A stretch of 64,000 bases of DNA from Pseudomonadota bacterium (GCA_040752895.1 JBFMHN010000003.1:281501-345500), one strand, 5' to 3'. Counted from the stretch's first letter, positions 56,574-64,000 are shown. Translations and numbers: made by a program. Notes: a model not told the origin generated them from the sequence alone.

Positions 56574-57268
56574 AGCAGCCCCATGGTCTTGAAGGACTGG
56601 TGGCCCTGCTTGGCGATGATGACGTGATCGTACAATTCGATGCCAAGCGTCTCGCAGGCCTGCCGCACTTCCTTCGTCATGGCGATATCGGTCTTCGACG
56701 GCGTCGGGTCGCCGCTTGGGTGGTTGTGGACCATGATGATGGCGGAAGCTCCGAAGTCGAGGGCGCGCCTCACGATTTCCCGCGGGTAGATCGGCGCATG
56801 ATCGACCGTCCCGCTCTGTTGGACTTCGTCGGCGATGAGGGCGTTCTTGCGGTCCAGGAAAAGCAGGCGGAAATGTTCATTCTTTCGATGCGCCATGGCG
56901 GTGTAGAGGTAATCCAGCAATTGCTGCCAACTGCCGATCACCGGCTGGTGCAGGAGTTCCTGGCGGGCAAGCCGGAGGGTCGCTTCCAGAACGGTCTTGA
57001 GGGCGACCATGGCGGCCTCGCCCATACCGGGGGTGGCGAGAAGGTCTTTGGGCTCGGCCTGGAGGACGTTCGCGAAATTGCCGTAGCGCTTTAGCAGGGC
57101 TTTTGCCAAAGGCTTGACGTCCTGGCGCGGGTACGCCGGAAAGAGAAGCATCTCGAGCATCTCGTAATCGGTGAGGGAGTCGGGCCCGGAGCTCAGGAAT
57201 CTTTCGCGAAGACGCTTGCGGTGACCCAGGTAATGGGGCTTCTCGTCCCCCGTCGCCTTTCTGTCCAT
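56570..57268 (-). CDS. radC: RadC/MPN-domain (JAB) protein
   Basis: RadC homologue of 232 residues; its role, once thought to be DNA repair, is unsettled. N-terminal helix-hairpin-helix-like region (residues ~25-100) with ATPGMGEA, then the MPN/JAB metal domain with VHNHPSGDPTPSKTD, i.e. HxHP plus a downstream Asp, the zinc-ligand pattern. Positioned between map and the arylesterase on the minus strand, 12 bases after map. Complete and unremarkable. Confidence 0.93.
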   Translation of the reverse strand: MDRKATGDEKPHYLGHRKRLRERFLSSGPDSLTDYEMLEMLLFPAYPRQDVKPLAKALLKRYGNFANVLQAEPKDLLATPGMGEAAMVALKTVLEATLRLARQELLHQPVIGSWQQLLDYLYTAMAHRKNEHFRLLFLDRKNALIADEVQQSGTVDHAPIYPREIVRRALDFGASAIIMVHNHPSGDPTPSKTDIAMTKEVRQACETLGIELYDHVIIAKQGHQSFKTMGLL

Positions 57269-57280
57269 CGCCCGTCTCCG

Positions 57281-58123
57281 TCAGACGTTATAGGGCGGGC
57301 AGACAAGGCCGGTCGGCGACAGGGTAAAAATTTCACACCCCTCCGCCGTCACCCCAACGCTGTGTTCGAACTGTGCGGAAAGGGAGCGGTCTTTGGTGAC
57401 GGCCGTCCATCCATCGTCGAGGATTTTCACGTCATACCCGCCCGCGTTGATCATCGGCTCGATCGTGAAGAACATGCCCTCCTGCAAGGTGACGCCTTCG
57501 CCGGGTTTACCGAAATGCAGGATGCTTGGGGCATCGTGGAAGATGCGGCCAAGGCCGTGCCCGCAGAAATCGCGGACGACCGAGTAGCGCTGGGCTTCGG
57601 CATGGGATTGGATGGCGTGGCCAATGTCCCCCAGCGTGGCGCCAGGCTTGACCTGCGCGATGCCCCGCATCAGGCATTCGTAGGTAATCTCGACAAGGCG
57701 GCGGGCTTTGACGCCGGGTTTCCCGATGTAAAACATCCGGCTCGTATCCCCATGCCAGCCATCGAGGATGACGGTGACGTCAATGTTCAGAATGTCGCCG
57801 TCGCGTAATTTCTTTTCGCCGGGGATGCCGTGACAAACGACGTGGTTGACGGAAGTGCAGATCGATTTCGGAAAGCCGCGATAATTCAACGGTGCCGGCA
57901 CCGCGCCATGGTTCACGATGAAATCGTGGCAAAGCCGGTCGAGTTCTCCGGTCGTAACGCCAGCCTTCACGTAAGGCGTGATGAAGTCGAGCGTCTCGGC
58001 GGCAAGCCGGCCGGCGCGGCGCATCCCTTCGAAACCCTTCGCATCGTGAAACGTGATGCTATGGATTTCCTCCAAGGCTTCGGCCGGCTGGGTGGTTGTC
58101 CAATCCTGTTCCACGGGGCCCAC
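57281..58123 (-). CDS. map: Methionine aminopeptidase, type I
   Basis: Removes the initiator methionine from nascent proteins using a dinuclear metal site. Ligands lie in ILNIDVTVILDGWHGDTSRMF (two Asp), CGHGLGRIFHDAP (His), and FTIEPMIN (Glu), with the final Glu near the C terminus in FEHSVGVTAEGCEI. About 280 residues if the GTG at 58123 is used; GTG three codons later is also possible and would remove only the unconserved start. 15 bases downstream of sfsA on the minus strand, forming a sfsA-map-radC-esterase run. Confidence 0.95.
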   Translation of the reverse strand: MGPVEQDWTTTQPAEALEEIHSITFHDAKGFEGMRRAGRLAAETLDFITPYVKAGVTTGELDRLCHDFIVNHGAVPAPLNYRGFPKSICTSVNHVVCHGIPGEKKLRDGDILNIDVTVILDGWHGDTSRMFYIGKPGVKARRLVEITYECLMRGIAQVKPGATLGDIGHAIQSHAEAQRYSVVRDFCGHGLGRIFHDAPSILHFGKPGEGVTLQEGMFFTIEPMINAGGYDVKILDDGWTAVTKDRSLSAQFEHSVGVTAEGCEIFTLSPTGLVCPPYNV

Positions 58124-58138
58124 TTCTTTGCGTTGTTT

Positions 58139-58846
58139 TCAAGCCATTCGAAAGGCGAGCGGCAAGGCGCGGTCCAGCGCGATCGTCTCGGCGCTTATCC
58201 GGCAGGAAAAACACAAGCTTTCCACGCCTTCCGCCCGGGCCACTCGCGCCGCTTCAACATAGGCCGGATCGATTTCCTCGGCGAGAACAAAACCAGTGCA
58301 ATCCTCGCGTTGGACGAGGTAAAGCAGGACGGCGCGCCCGCCCGACCGGACGACATTCGCAAGTTCGGCAAGATGCTTCGCGCCGCGGGTGGTGACGGCG
58401 TCCGGGAAGGCGGCGAAGTCTTTCAGCCGTAGAGTGACGTTCTTCACTTCGACGTAACAGCGGGGTTTATCCCCGCTTTCGAGCAGGAAATCCACGCGGG
58501 AATTTTGCCCGTAAGGAACCTCGCGCCGGATGGAGGCATAGCCGGTAAGCCCAGGGATGCGGTCGGTAAGCAGGGCTTCCTCGACGATCCGGTTCGCAAG
58601 CACCGTGTTGATGCCGACGAGGCCTTCGCCGATGCGCACGAGTTCCCAAGTGTAGCGAAGCTTGCGATTCGGGTTTTGCGCGGGCGATATCCATACCTCG
58701 GCGTTTTCCTCCAGCAGCCCCATCATCGAGCCCGGGTTCGGGCAGTGGGCAATTATGCGTTCGCCGCTTTCAAGCTCCACGGTGCTGAAGAATCGCTTGC
58801 TGCGGGTGAGGAAACGGCCGCGGATGAGGGGGGCGGGAAAGCGCAT
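58139..58846 (-). CDS. sfsA: SfsA family DNA-binding/sugar-fermentation protein
   Basis: SfsA homologue, 235 residues, reported in E. coli to stimulate sugar-fermentation gene expression and possibly to bind DNA. The family blocks LIRGRFLTRSKRF at the start, AHCPNPGSMMGLL in the middle, SRVDFLLE and CYVEVKNVTL (nuclease-like Asp, Glu-x-Lys) are intact. I chose the ATG at 58846; the frame continues open upstream to beyond 60 kb but runs antisense through the next gene and a tRNA, so that extension is not real. Confidence 0.92.
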   Translation of the reverse strand: MRFPAPLIRGRFLTRSKRFFSTVELESGERIIAHCPNPGSMMGLLEENAEVWISPAQNPNRKLRYTWELVRIGEGLVGINTVLANRIVEEALLTDRIPGLTGYASIRREVPYGQNSRVDFLLESGDKPRCYVEVKNVTLRLKDFAAFPDAVTTRGAKHLAELANVVRSGGRAVLLYLVQREDCTGFVLAEEIDPAYVEAARVARAEGVESLCFSCRISAETIALDRALPLAFRMA

Positions 58847-58930
58847 ACCGGAAATGTAGAGGCCTGGCTTTGGCCTTTCAACCGGGCGCGTTTCCGGCCT
58901 ATGCTTTTTGGAAGCGAAGGCTTGAACCGC

Positions 58931-59689
58931 ATGTCCATGACCCCTCTTTCGACCGCTTGCCTCCTGGTTATCGGGAACGAGATTCTTTCCGGCCGTACCC
59001 GGGACGAACACGTTCCCTATTTCGGGAAGCGGCTCAACGAATGGGGGATCCGCCTCTCCGAGGTGCGCGTCGTGCGGGACGATCCGGATGCGATTGCCGA
59101 GGCCGTGAACGCCTGCCGCGCGCGCTACCGTTACGTCTTTGCGACCGGCGGCATCGGCCCCACCCACGACGACGTGACCGCCGCCGCCGTGGCGATGGCC
59201 TTCGGCCAGCCTTTGGAGCGCCACCCGCGCGCCGCCGCGATCCTTGAGGACTATTACGGACCGGAGCGGATCAACGATTCCCGGCTGCGCATGGCCGAAA
59301 TGCCGAGAGGGGCCAAGCTCATTCTCAACCCGGTCAGCAAGTCGCCCGGCTTTCAAATAGAGAACGTTTTCGTGCTGCCGGGCCCGCCGCTTGTCCTGCA
59401 GGCGATGGTCGAAGGGGTAAAGGGAAGACTCGTCGGCGGCCCGCCGGTCCTTACGCGCGCGGCTTCCGCAAAACTTGGCGAGGGTACGATCGCGGCGGGT
59501 CTGGCCCAAGTCCAGGCCCATCACACCGATGTCGAAATCGGCAGCTATCCTTATTTTCGCAAGGGCCAACTTGGGGTGAGCATCGTCGTGCGCGGCGTCG
59601 AGGTGTTGCGCGTTGGGCAAGCCTTTGCCGAGGTTGTGCGCCTGCTGGAGGATTTGGGCGGCGACCCGGTCGAGGAAGCGCTTGACTGA
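58931..59689 (+). CDS. MoCF-domain (CinA N-terminal-like) protein
   Basis: Single molybdopterin-binding-fold domain of 252 residues, corresponding to the N-terminal part of CinA but lacking the C-terminal nicotinamide-nucleotide amidase. Conserved VIGNEILSGRTRDEH, FATGGIGPTHDDVTAAAVA and VLPGPPLVLQAM are present. Such short proteins are widespread in alphaproteobacteria; their reaction is not established, although CinA's domain hydrolyses ADP-ribose. ATG at 58931, with a second ATG two codons later. Divergent from sfsA and followed by tRNA-Leu. Confidence 0.87.
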   Translation: MSMTPLSTACLLVIGNEILSGRTRDEHVPYFGKRLNEWGIRLSEVRVVRDDPDAIAEAVNACRARYRYVFATGGIGPTHDDVTAAAVAMAFGQPLERHPRAAAILEDYYGPERINDSRLRMAEMPRGAKLILNPVSKSPGFQIENVFVLPGPPLVLQAMVEGVKGRLVGGPPVLTRAASAKLGEGTIAAGLAQVQAHHTDVEIGSYPYFRKGQLGVSIVVRGVEVLRVGQAFAEVVRLLEDLGGDPVEEALD

Positions 59690-59757
59690 AGCGTCGGCTT
59701 GCTTGCCCGGTTGCCTGGGTAGCCGCCCGGGATTAGGGTTCCCCGGATTTTCCGATG

Positions 59758-59846
59758 GCCCGCTTGGCGGAACAGGTAGACGCAACGGACTTAAAATCCG
59801 TTTCCTGGAAACGGGAGTGCTGGTTCGAGTCCAGCAGCGGGCACCA
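59758..59846 (+). tRNA. tRNA-Leu (UAA)
   Basis: Class II tRNA: acceptor GCCCGCT pairs with AGCGGGC, anticodon stem ACGGA/TCCGT with loop CTTAAAA, anticodon TAA for Leu UUA/UUG codons. A long variable arm TTTCCTGGAAACGGGAG and T-arm GGTTCGAGTCC follow. CCA is encoded. 89 bases. Confidence 0.96.
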
Positions 59847-59862
59847 GCCTTTGTCTTTCGCG

Positions 59863-61527
59863 TTACAGCGCCTCGAGGAGCGGGGCGAGGTGGTGCTCGT
59901 AATGCCGCCATCGCCTTACGGCCGCCGTGTCGATCGGCCGGCGGACGCGGGCGATGCTTGCCGCATGCACGGGCCGCTTCGTTTTGAAGAAGGTGAGGCA
60001 GGCGTCTTCCCACGGCAGCTTGCAGAAATCGAGAATCCGGCGTGTCGTTCCCTCCTGATCGGCGACGAGGTCCTCGTAAGGGATGTCCAGAATCCGCCCC
60101 GGCAGCATGGCGCGCCAGTGGTGCATCAGCCGCTCGTATCGCCGGTAGTAACGTCCAAGTTCGGCCAAATCGTCGCTGCAATTCGGCGTTTCCGCGAAAT
60201 AGGTCTTGAAGCAGGAAAGACAGGTATCGATCGGGTTGCGCGCGCAATGAAGGATGGTCGCCTGGGGAAGGGCGAGATGGATGAGGCCGATATATTGAAA
60301 ATTGCTCGCCAGGCTGTCCGTGATTCGCGCGGCGCCCGGCGCGCGTGCGCCGACCGTCTCGACATACGCCCGGCCGAGCCTTTCAAAAGCGTTGGCGTCG
60401 AGCCCGGCGGCCGCTTCGGGAAAGCCCGTCGCCGGCCCCGGTCCGTTTGGAATCTTGCGAACCTGTTCCGGGAAGGTATCTAGCGCGCCACCGCCGAAAA
60501 CGGCCGGGTGGCTGGCCAGGATTTGCTCGACCAAGCTTATACCGGAACGCGGCATGCCGAGAACGAAGATCGGTTGCTCGCTGGCGAAGCCGTGGCCCGC
60601 CTTCTCGGTCAGGAGCCGCTTGTTGAAGATTGCCGGGATGCGCTCGAACCTCTCTTCGTCCGCCGCGGTACCGTGCGGGGCCGACTCGCGCTTCAGTTGG
60701 TTCGCTTTCTCGAAGCAGTCGAAGGCGAGGTCGTACTTGCCGGTATCCTCATGGGCCTTGCCCAGAGCGAAGCGAAGAAGGGTTGCTTCTTTCTTCGGCA
60801 GGGAAGGGTTCGCAAGGGCACGCTCCATCGCGTGGATTGCTCCGTCGCCTTCCCGGAACGTCGTCAGGCGCGAAAGTGCGAGATGGGCGCGGGCGTCCTC
60901 CGGCCGGGTTTTCACAATTTGCCGGAAACCGGCCTCGGCCTTCTCGATCTCGCCGAGTTCCAGCAAGGTGGCGGCAAGGTTGGTTCGCGCCTCGACGAAA
61001 TCGGGTCGGCGTTCAAGCGCGGCCTCATACGCTGCGACCGCTTCCCCGCAGCGGCCGGCGCGCATCAGGGCGAGGCCAAGGTTGTAGTGGGCACCGGCGT
61101 TTTCCGGTCGCTTCGCGAGGAAGGTCCGGTAGACAGCGGCCGCCTCGTCAAGCCGCCCGAGCAGCAGGAGGGTATTTCCGAGATTGAGGTTGGAGTCGAT
61201 GTCCTCGGGCGCCAGCGTGAGCACGCGTCGGTAGGCGTCAGCGGCCGCCTCGTATTTTCCGAGCCGATGGAGAACGGCGCCGAGGTTGAAAAGCGTATCC
61301 ACCGCGTCCGGGGTTTGCGCGAGCGCCTTCTCGAAGCAGGTGATTGCTTCCACGCTCGCGCCCTTTTGCTGGCACAGTGCGCCGAGGAGGTGAAGAAGTT
61401 CCGCGTCCTTCGATTGCCGCTCTAGAAGTTCACGGTAGATCGCCTCCGCCTCGGCCAGCTTTCCTTCCCGATGCAGGCGAAGGGCGTCCTCGCGAGAAGG
61501 GCCGGTTGAAGTATGCATGCTATCCAC
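59863..61527 (-). CDS. TPR-repeat sulfotransferase
   Basis: 554-residue two-part protein. Residues ~10-285 hold about seven tetratricopeptide repeats (for example GKYEAAADAYRRVLTLAPED, residues 90-109), which usually bind protein partners. Residues ~318-554 form a PAPS-type sulfotransferase: the 5'-phosphosulfate loop is VLGMPRSGISLVEQILASHP at 322-341 and a 3'-phosphate site with CARNPIDTCLSCF follows. Such fusions are common in alphaproteobacteria and planctomycetes, acceptors unknown. It is the first gene after tRNA-Leu, reading toward it, and sits 24 bases downstream of the LysR gene. Confidence 0.88.
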   Translation of the reverse strand: MDSMHTSTGPSREDALRLHREGKLAEAEAIYRELLERQSKDAELLHLLGALCQQKGASVEAITCFEKALAQTPDAVDTLFNLGAVLHRLGKYEAAADAYRRVLTLAPEDIDSNLNLGNTLLLLGRLDEAAAVYRTFLAKRPENAGAHYNLGLALMRAGRCGEAVAAYEAALERRPDFVEARTNLAATLLELGEIEKAEAGFRQIVKTRPEDARAHLALSRLTTFREGDGAIHAMERALANPSLPKKEATLLRFALGKAHEDTGKYDLAFDCFEKANQLKRESAPHGTAADEERFERIPAIFNKRLLTEKAGHGFASEQPIFVLGMPRSGISLVEQILASHPAVFGGGALDTFPEQVRKIPNGPGPATGFPEAAAGLDANAFERLGRAYVETVGARAPGAARITDSLASNFQYIGLIHLALPQATILHCARNPIDTCLSCFKTYFAETPNCSDDLAELGRYYRRYERLMHHWRAMLPGRILDIPYEDLVADQEGTTRRILDFCKLPWEDACLTFFKTKRPVHAASIARVRRPIDTAAVRRWRHYEHHLAPLLEAL

Positions 61528-61551
61528 GTAAGACCACCCTATAAACCTGAC

Positions 61552-62442
61552 CTATAAACCCGATTCGCGGACTTCGCCGATCAGAAAATCCCAGAACGCT
61601 TGAATGCGTCTCGAATCGCGCAGTTTCTCCGGATAAACGAGATAGGCTTTGAAGGCCGGGCCCTCGATTTCGGGAAGAACCCGCACGATGTCCGGGTCTC
61701 CGGCGGCCATGTAATCGGAAAGCCCTCCGATTCCGACGCCGCTTTTCATCGCCAAGAACAAGCTGTTTGCGTGATTCACCTTCAAGGCGACCGCCGGATG
61801 GTTGAAATCGATATCGGCAACGTCCAATAGGAAGTTCAAATTGCCTTGAATGGCCGGATAGTCCTGATTGTAGAGGATTAGCCTGTGATTTTTTAAGTCG
61901 CGCGCATTTTTCGGGGCGCCGTATTGTTGCAGGTACCCACGCGAAGCATAAAGATGTACGCGAAGCGTCGTCAGATGGCGCTGGATAACGTTTGCCTGGC
62001 GGGGGGGCGATATTCGGATGGCGGCGTCCGCTTCCCGCACGCTTAGGTCCGAATCGTAACTCTGAACGGTCAAGCTGACCTTGATGTTCGGGTTTTGATC
62101 CAAGAACTTCTTCAACCGCGGCGCCAGCCAAACGGTGCCGAAGGTGATGGTGGAGAGAATCCGCAACGGCCCTTCCGGTATTTGCTTGCGGTGGTTGAGC
62201 GTTGCTTCGGTAAAGGCCAAGGCGTCGTCCATCTGCCGCGTTGTTTCATAGAGAAGTTTTCCCGGTTCGGTGAGGGCGACGCCGTGGAATAGGCGGTGGA
62301 ACAAAGGCGTGTTGAGGTCCCGTTCGAGCAGGCGAACGTGCCGGCTGACCGAGGATTGGCTCAAGCCCAGCCGTTCGCCGGCAAGGGTCAGGTTTCCTGC
62401 TTGGGCAACCGCATGAAAGATGCGCAAACGGTCCCAGTTCAT
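61552..62442 (-). CDS. LysR-family transcriptional regulator
   Basis: LTTR of ~296 residues. Winged helix-turn-helix at the N terminus (MNWDRLRIFHAVAQAGNLT, then LGLSQSSVSRHVRLLE), followed by a periplasmic-binding-like effector domain. I chose the ATG at 62442 because the family begins just there; an upstream ATG at 62535 would add 31 unconserved residues. It is divergent from the MmoX-like gene across 463 bases, the usual LysR geometry, so control of the monooxygenase genes is possible. sMMO operons known to me use MmoR/MmoG and sigma54 instead. Confidence 0.88.
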   Translation of the reverse strand: MNWDRLRIFHAVAQAGNLTLAGERLGLSQSSVSRHVRLLERDLNTPLFHRLFHGVALTEPGKLLYETTRQMDDALAFTEATLNHRKQIPEGPLRILSTITFGTVWLAPRLKKFLDQNPNIKVSLTVQSYDSDLSVREADAAIRISPPRQANVIQRHLTTLRVHLYASRGYLQQYGAPKNARDLKNHRLILYNQDYPAIQGNLNFLLDVADIDFNHPAVALKVNHANSLFLAMKSGVGIGGLSDYMAAGDPDIVRVLPEIEGPAFKAYLVYPEKLRDSRRIQAFWDFLIGEVRESGL

Positions 62443-62760
62443 GACGGGCTTGGGTTTGGACAATCCGGCCGCCTTTCCGTTTCGACGCTGGAGGCAATTT
62501 ATAGGATTCTGATGCCGGCTATCGAATTTTTGCATGAGCTTTTATCTAAAAAATGCGTTAGTACGGGAACTGGGCCATGCATTCATTGCAGAATAAGGCA
62601 TTCGCAGGTTTTTGGCGCCAGATTTAGGAAAAAATACCTGCTTTGAACAGAGGCATCGTTCGTCCTTGTATGGCGGATCCTAAGGATCGGATTTGCGAAC
62701 AGATCGGAGAGGGGTACCGCGGGCGGTGCTCGCGGCGGCGGTGGAGTGCTAACTTTTTGA

Positions 62761-62779
62761 TTTATTAGGAATTTATTAG
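62761..62779. repeat. Tandem direct repeats TTTATTAG, 11-base period
   Basis: TTTATTAG occurs at 62761-62768 and 62772-62779, exactly 11 bases apart, i.e. on the same DNA face, about 40 bases upstream of the candidate -35 box. This suits an activator-binding site for the MmoX-like gene. Confidence 0.55.
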
Positions 62780-62787
62780 ACTAGTCT
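62778..62787. repeat. Palindrome AGACTAGTCT
   Basis: 10-base perfect palindrome overlapping the end of the second TTTATTAG repeat, between it and the candidate promoter. Could be part of the same regulator-binding region. Confidence 0.5.
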
Positions 62788-62811
62788 TCATTAAATGGGC
62801 GGTGGGGTTTA

Positions 62812-62840
62812 TTGACTTCTTTTGCTTGCAACCCTACGTT
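62812..62840 (+). promoter_or_regulatory. Candidate sigma70 promoter for the MmoX-like gene
   Basis: TTGACT (62812-62817), 17-base spacer, TACGTT (62835-62840). Good -35, weak -10, consistent with an activator-dependent promoter. Transcription would start near 62847, giving a ~59-base leader with GGAGG at 62893-62897. Confidence 0.45.
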
Positions 62841-62905
62841 AGAAGGCAAGATATAGGGGTAAAGTCGCCCGTCGGAATGGGGCGCGAAAATCGGAGGATC
62901 AGAAA

Positions 62906-64000
62906 ATGGTTGCGGTCCCGAAAATCGAGGTCAAGTCGCAAGAGGTACATAAGTATCTCATGGAGTTTGGCTGGAACATCGACAAACGTCGGGGTAAGTA
63001 TCCGACAAAATACAATTACAACCCTTCCGCGCGCGAGCAGTTTAAGCTGATCGCGAAAGAATACTGCCGCATGGAAGAGGAGAAGGACGAGCGCCAATAC
63101 AGCACCCTCCTCGATGGCATGGCGCGGATGAACGTCGGCAGCCGTATCGAGCCGCGCTGGAACGAAGTTATGAAAATTGGCGGCGACTTACTGGAGTCCG
63201 GTGAATACGCGGCGATCTCCGGCACCTCCGTTCTCTGGAATGCGACACAAAGCCCTGAGCTTAAAAACGGCTATCTCGCCCAGACGATGGACGAAATCCG
63301 GCACACGGCCCAGATCGGCTATTTGAACTCCTATATGGCGAAGCATACCTACGATCCGGCGGGCCATGCGGACGCCCGGCGCGTGCGCTACATGAATCCG
63401 CTATGGCGGCCTTGCCGCCGCGCCCTCGTCGACGGATTCTGCGCCGGCGATCCGGTCGAATGTTCACTGAACCTGCAGATGGTTGCCGAGGCGTGCTTCA
63501 CGAATCCCCTGATCGTCGGTTTGACGGAATGGGCGGCGGCGAACGGCGACGAGGTGACGCCGACCATTTTTCTCAGCATCGAGACGGACGAATTGCGCCA
63601 TATGGCGAACGGCTACCAGACAATCGTCTCGATCATTCACGATCAGGAAAACCACAAATACATTCAGACGGACCTGGATAATACGTTCTGGTTGCAGAAC
63701 AAGTTCATCACGCCGTTCGTCGGCGCGGTCCTCGAATATGGCTCCGTCAACAAGGTCGAGCCTTGGGCGGTCACCTGGGATCGCTGGGTGTATCAGGACT
63801 GGGCCTCCATGTGGCTGGGCCGTCTTGCGAAATTCGGCATCAAGACGCCACGGAGCATGCTGGAGGCGAAGACGGAAGCCTACTGGTCTCACCACGCGGC
63901 TTGGCAGGTCGCCACGGCGCTGTGGCCGCTCATGATGATCCGCATCGAACCGCCGACCGAGAAGGACGCGGCATGGTTCGAGAAGAATTATCCGGGCTGG
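62906..64000 (+). CDS. mmoX: Soluble methane monooxygenase-like hydroxylase alpha subunit (partial, 3' end outside window)
   Basis: Catalytic subunit of a soluble di-iron monooxygenase of the sMMO group; inserts oxygen from O2 into a hydrocarbon. 365 codons are visible of ~527 expected. By alignment with Methylococcus MmoX as I remember it (offset 14), all six iron ligands are kept: E100, E130, H133, E195, E229 and H232, in GEYAAI, DEIRH, AEACFTNP and DELRH. The dioxygen-related Thr213 equivalent (T199) and the gate Leu110 equivalent (L96) are kept too. But Cys151 is Ile137, Phe188 is Leu174 and Phe282 is Ile268. GGAGG at 62893-62897 sets the ATG at 62906. Membership in this group is very firm; whether methane is the substrate is not. 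Confidence 0.93.
   Translation, partial: MVAVPKIEVKSQEVHKYLMEFGWNIDKRRGKYPTKYNYNPSAREQFKLIAKEYCRMEEEKDERQYSTLLDGMARMNVGSRIEPRWNEVMKIGGDLLESGEYAAISGTSVLWNATQSPELKNGYLAQTMDEIRHTAQIGYLNSYMAKHTYDPAGHADARRVRYMNPLWRPCRRALVDGFCAGDPVECSLNLQMVAEACFTNPLIVGLTEWAAANGDEVTPTIFLSIETDELRHMANGYQTIVSIIHDQENHKYIQTDLDNTFWLQNKFITPFVGAVLEYGSVNKVEPWAVTWDRWVYQDWASMWLGRLAKFGIKTPRSMLEAKTEAYWSHHAAWQVATALWPLMMIRIEPPTEKDAAWFEKNYPGW

Larger units (their letters stand above)
62443..62905. other. Non-coding region between the LysR gene and the MmoX-like gene
   Basis: 463 bases without a credible gene on either strand. The right part (about 62750-62830) is markedly AT-rich against the GC-rich surroundings and holds direct repeats, a palindrome and a candidate promoter, each listed separately. 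I scanned 62540-62905 for a sigma54 -24/-12 element (GG-N10-GC with TTGC) and found none that is convincing. Confidence 0.7.

Noticed and set aside
58139-60247. 702-codon frame that includes sfsA
   Set aside because: SfsA begins at 58846; the extension crosses tRNA-Leu and the antisense of a MoCF-domain gene.
62540-62905. Sigma54 promoter for the mmoX-like gene
   Set aside because: The only GG-N10-GC match (62711-62724) has neither the TGGCAC nor the TTGC context.

Overview
This window reads as a chromosomal segment of a GC-rich alphaproteobacterium, probably Rhodospirillales-like. That placement rests on the gene set and order: a complete hopanoid core cluster, trmJ next to rpsD, purC-purS-purQ-purL followed by bolA and grxD, a DUF1476 F1-ATPase inhibitor gene, and encoded CCA on both tRNAs. 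It is an inference from gene content, not from a marker-gene comparison. I see no insertion sequence, integrase, CRISPR array or rRNA.

Layout. 0-7.7 kb: the end of a diguanylate cyclase gene, then mobA divergent from a two-subunit NAD-linked formate dehydrogenase of the Methylobacterium FDH1 type (fused NuoE/NuoF-like subunit plus a molybdopterin subunit), then cysQ and a glutathione transferase. 7.8-21.7 kb: hopanoid synthesis and transport (hpnC-hpnD-hpnE-shc-hpnG, with hpnH-ispH on the other strand, then hpnA, hpnN, hpnM), a DUF2141 protein and mlaA. 21.9-29.7 kb: a phosphonate cluster with PEP mutase fused to a nucleotidyltransferase, phosphonopyruvate decarboxylase, 2-aminoethylphosphonate transaminase, a PhnY-like 2-oxoglutarate dioxygenase, a second nucleotidyltransferase, two CDP-alcohol phosphotransferases and a FkbM methyltransferase. 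30-45.5 kb: aldA, tRNA-Val and housekeeping genes (glmU, glmS, gor, class II DAHP synthase, nadE, gltX, cysS, cimA, trmJ, rpsD). 45.5-58.9 kb: grxD/bolA, purine genes, bioF, lipases/esterases, radC, map, sfsA. 58.9-64 kb: a MoCF-domain protein, tRNA-Leu, a TPR-sulfotransferase, a LysR regulator, and a gene running off the right edge that encodes the hydroxylase alpha subunit of a soluble methane monooxygenase-like enzyme.

How the parts may work together. The hopanoid, HpnM/MlaA and phosphonate blocks are contiguous and all concern envelope lipids. The phosphonate block holds every step needed to make 2-aminoethylphosphonate, activate it as a CMP-phosphonate and move it onto a lipid alcohol, plus a possible C1-hydroxylase. 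I read it as a Kennedy-like phosphonolipid pathway (inference). The formate dehydrogenase would serve as the last step of C1 oxidation if the monooxygenase at the right edge oxidises methane, but the two loci lie 57 kb apart.

The most unusual items are: the MmoX-like protein with all six iron ligands but Ile where methane monooxygenase has Cys151; the phosphonolipid cluster, in which one phosphotransferase lacks its last catalytic Asp and the fused nucleotidyltransferase has an altered nucleotide-binding loop; and two overlapping, mutually exclusive hairpins in the leader of the FkbM gene.
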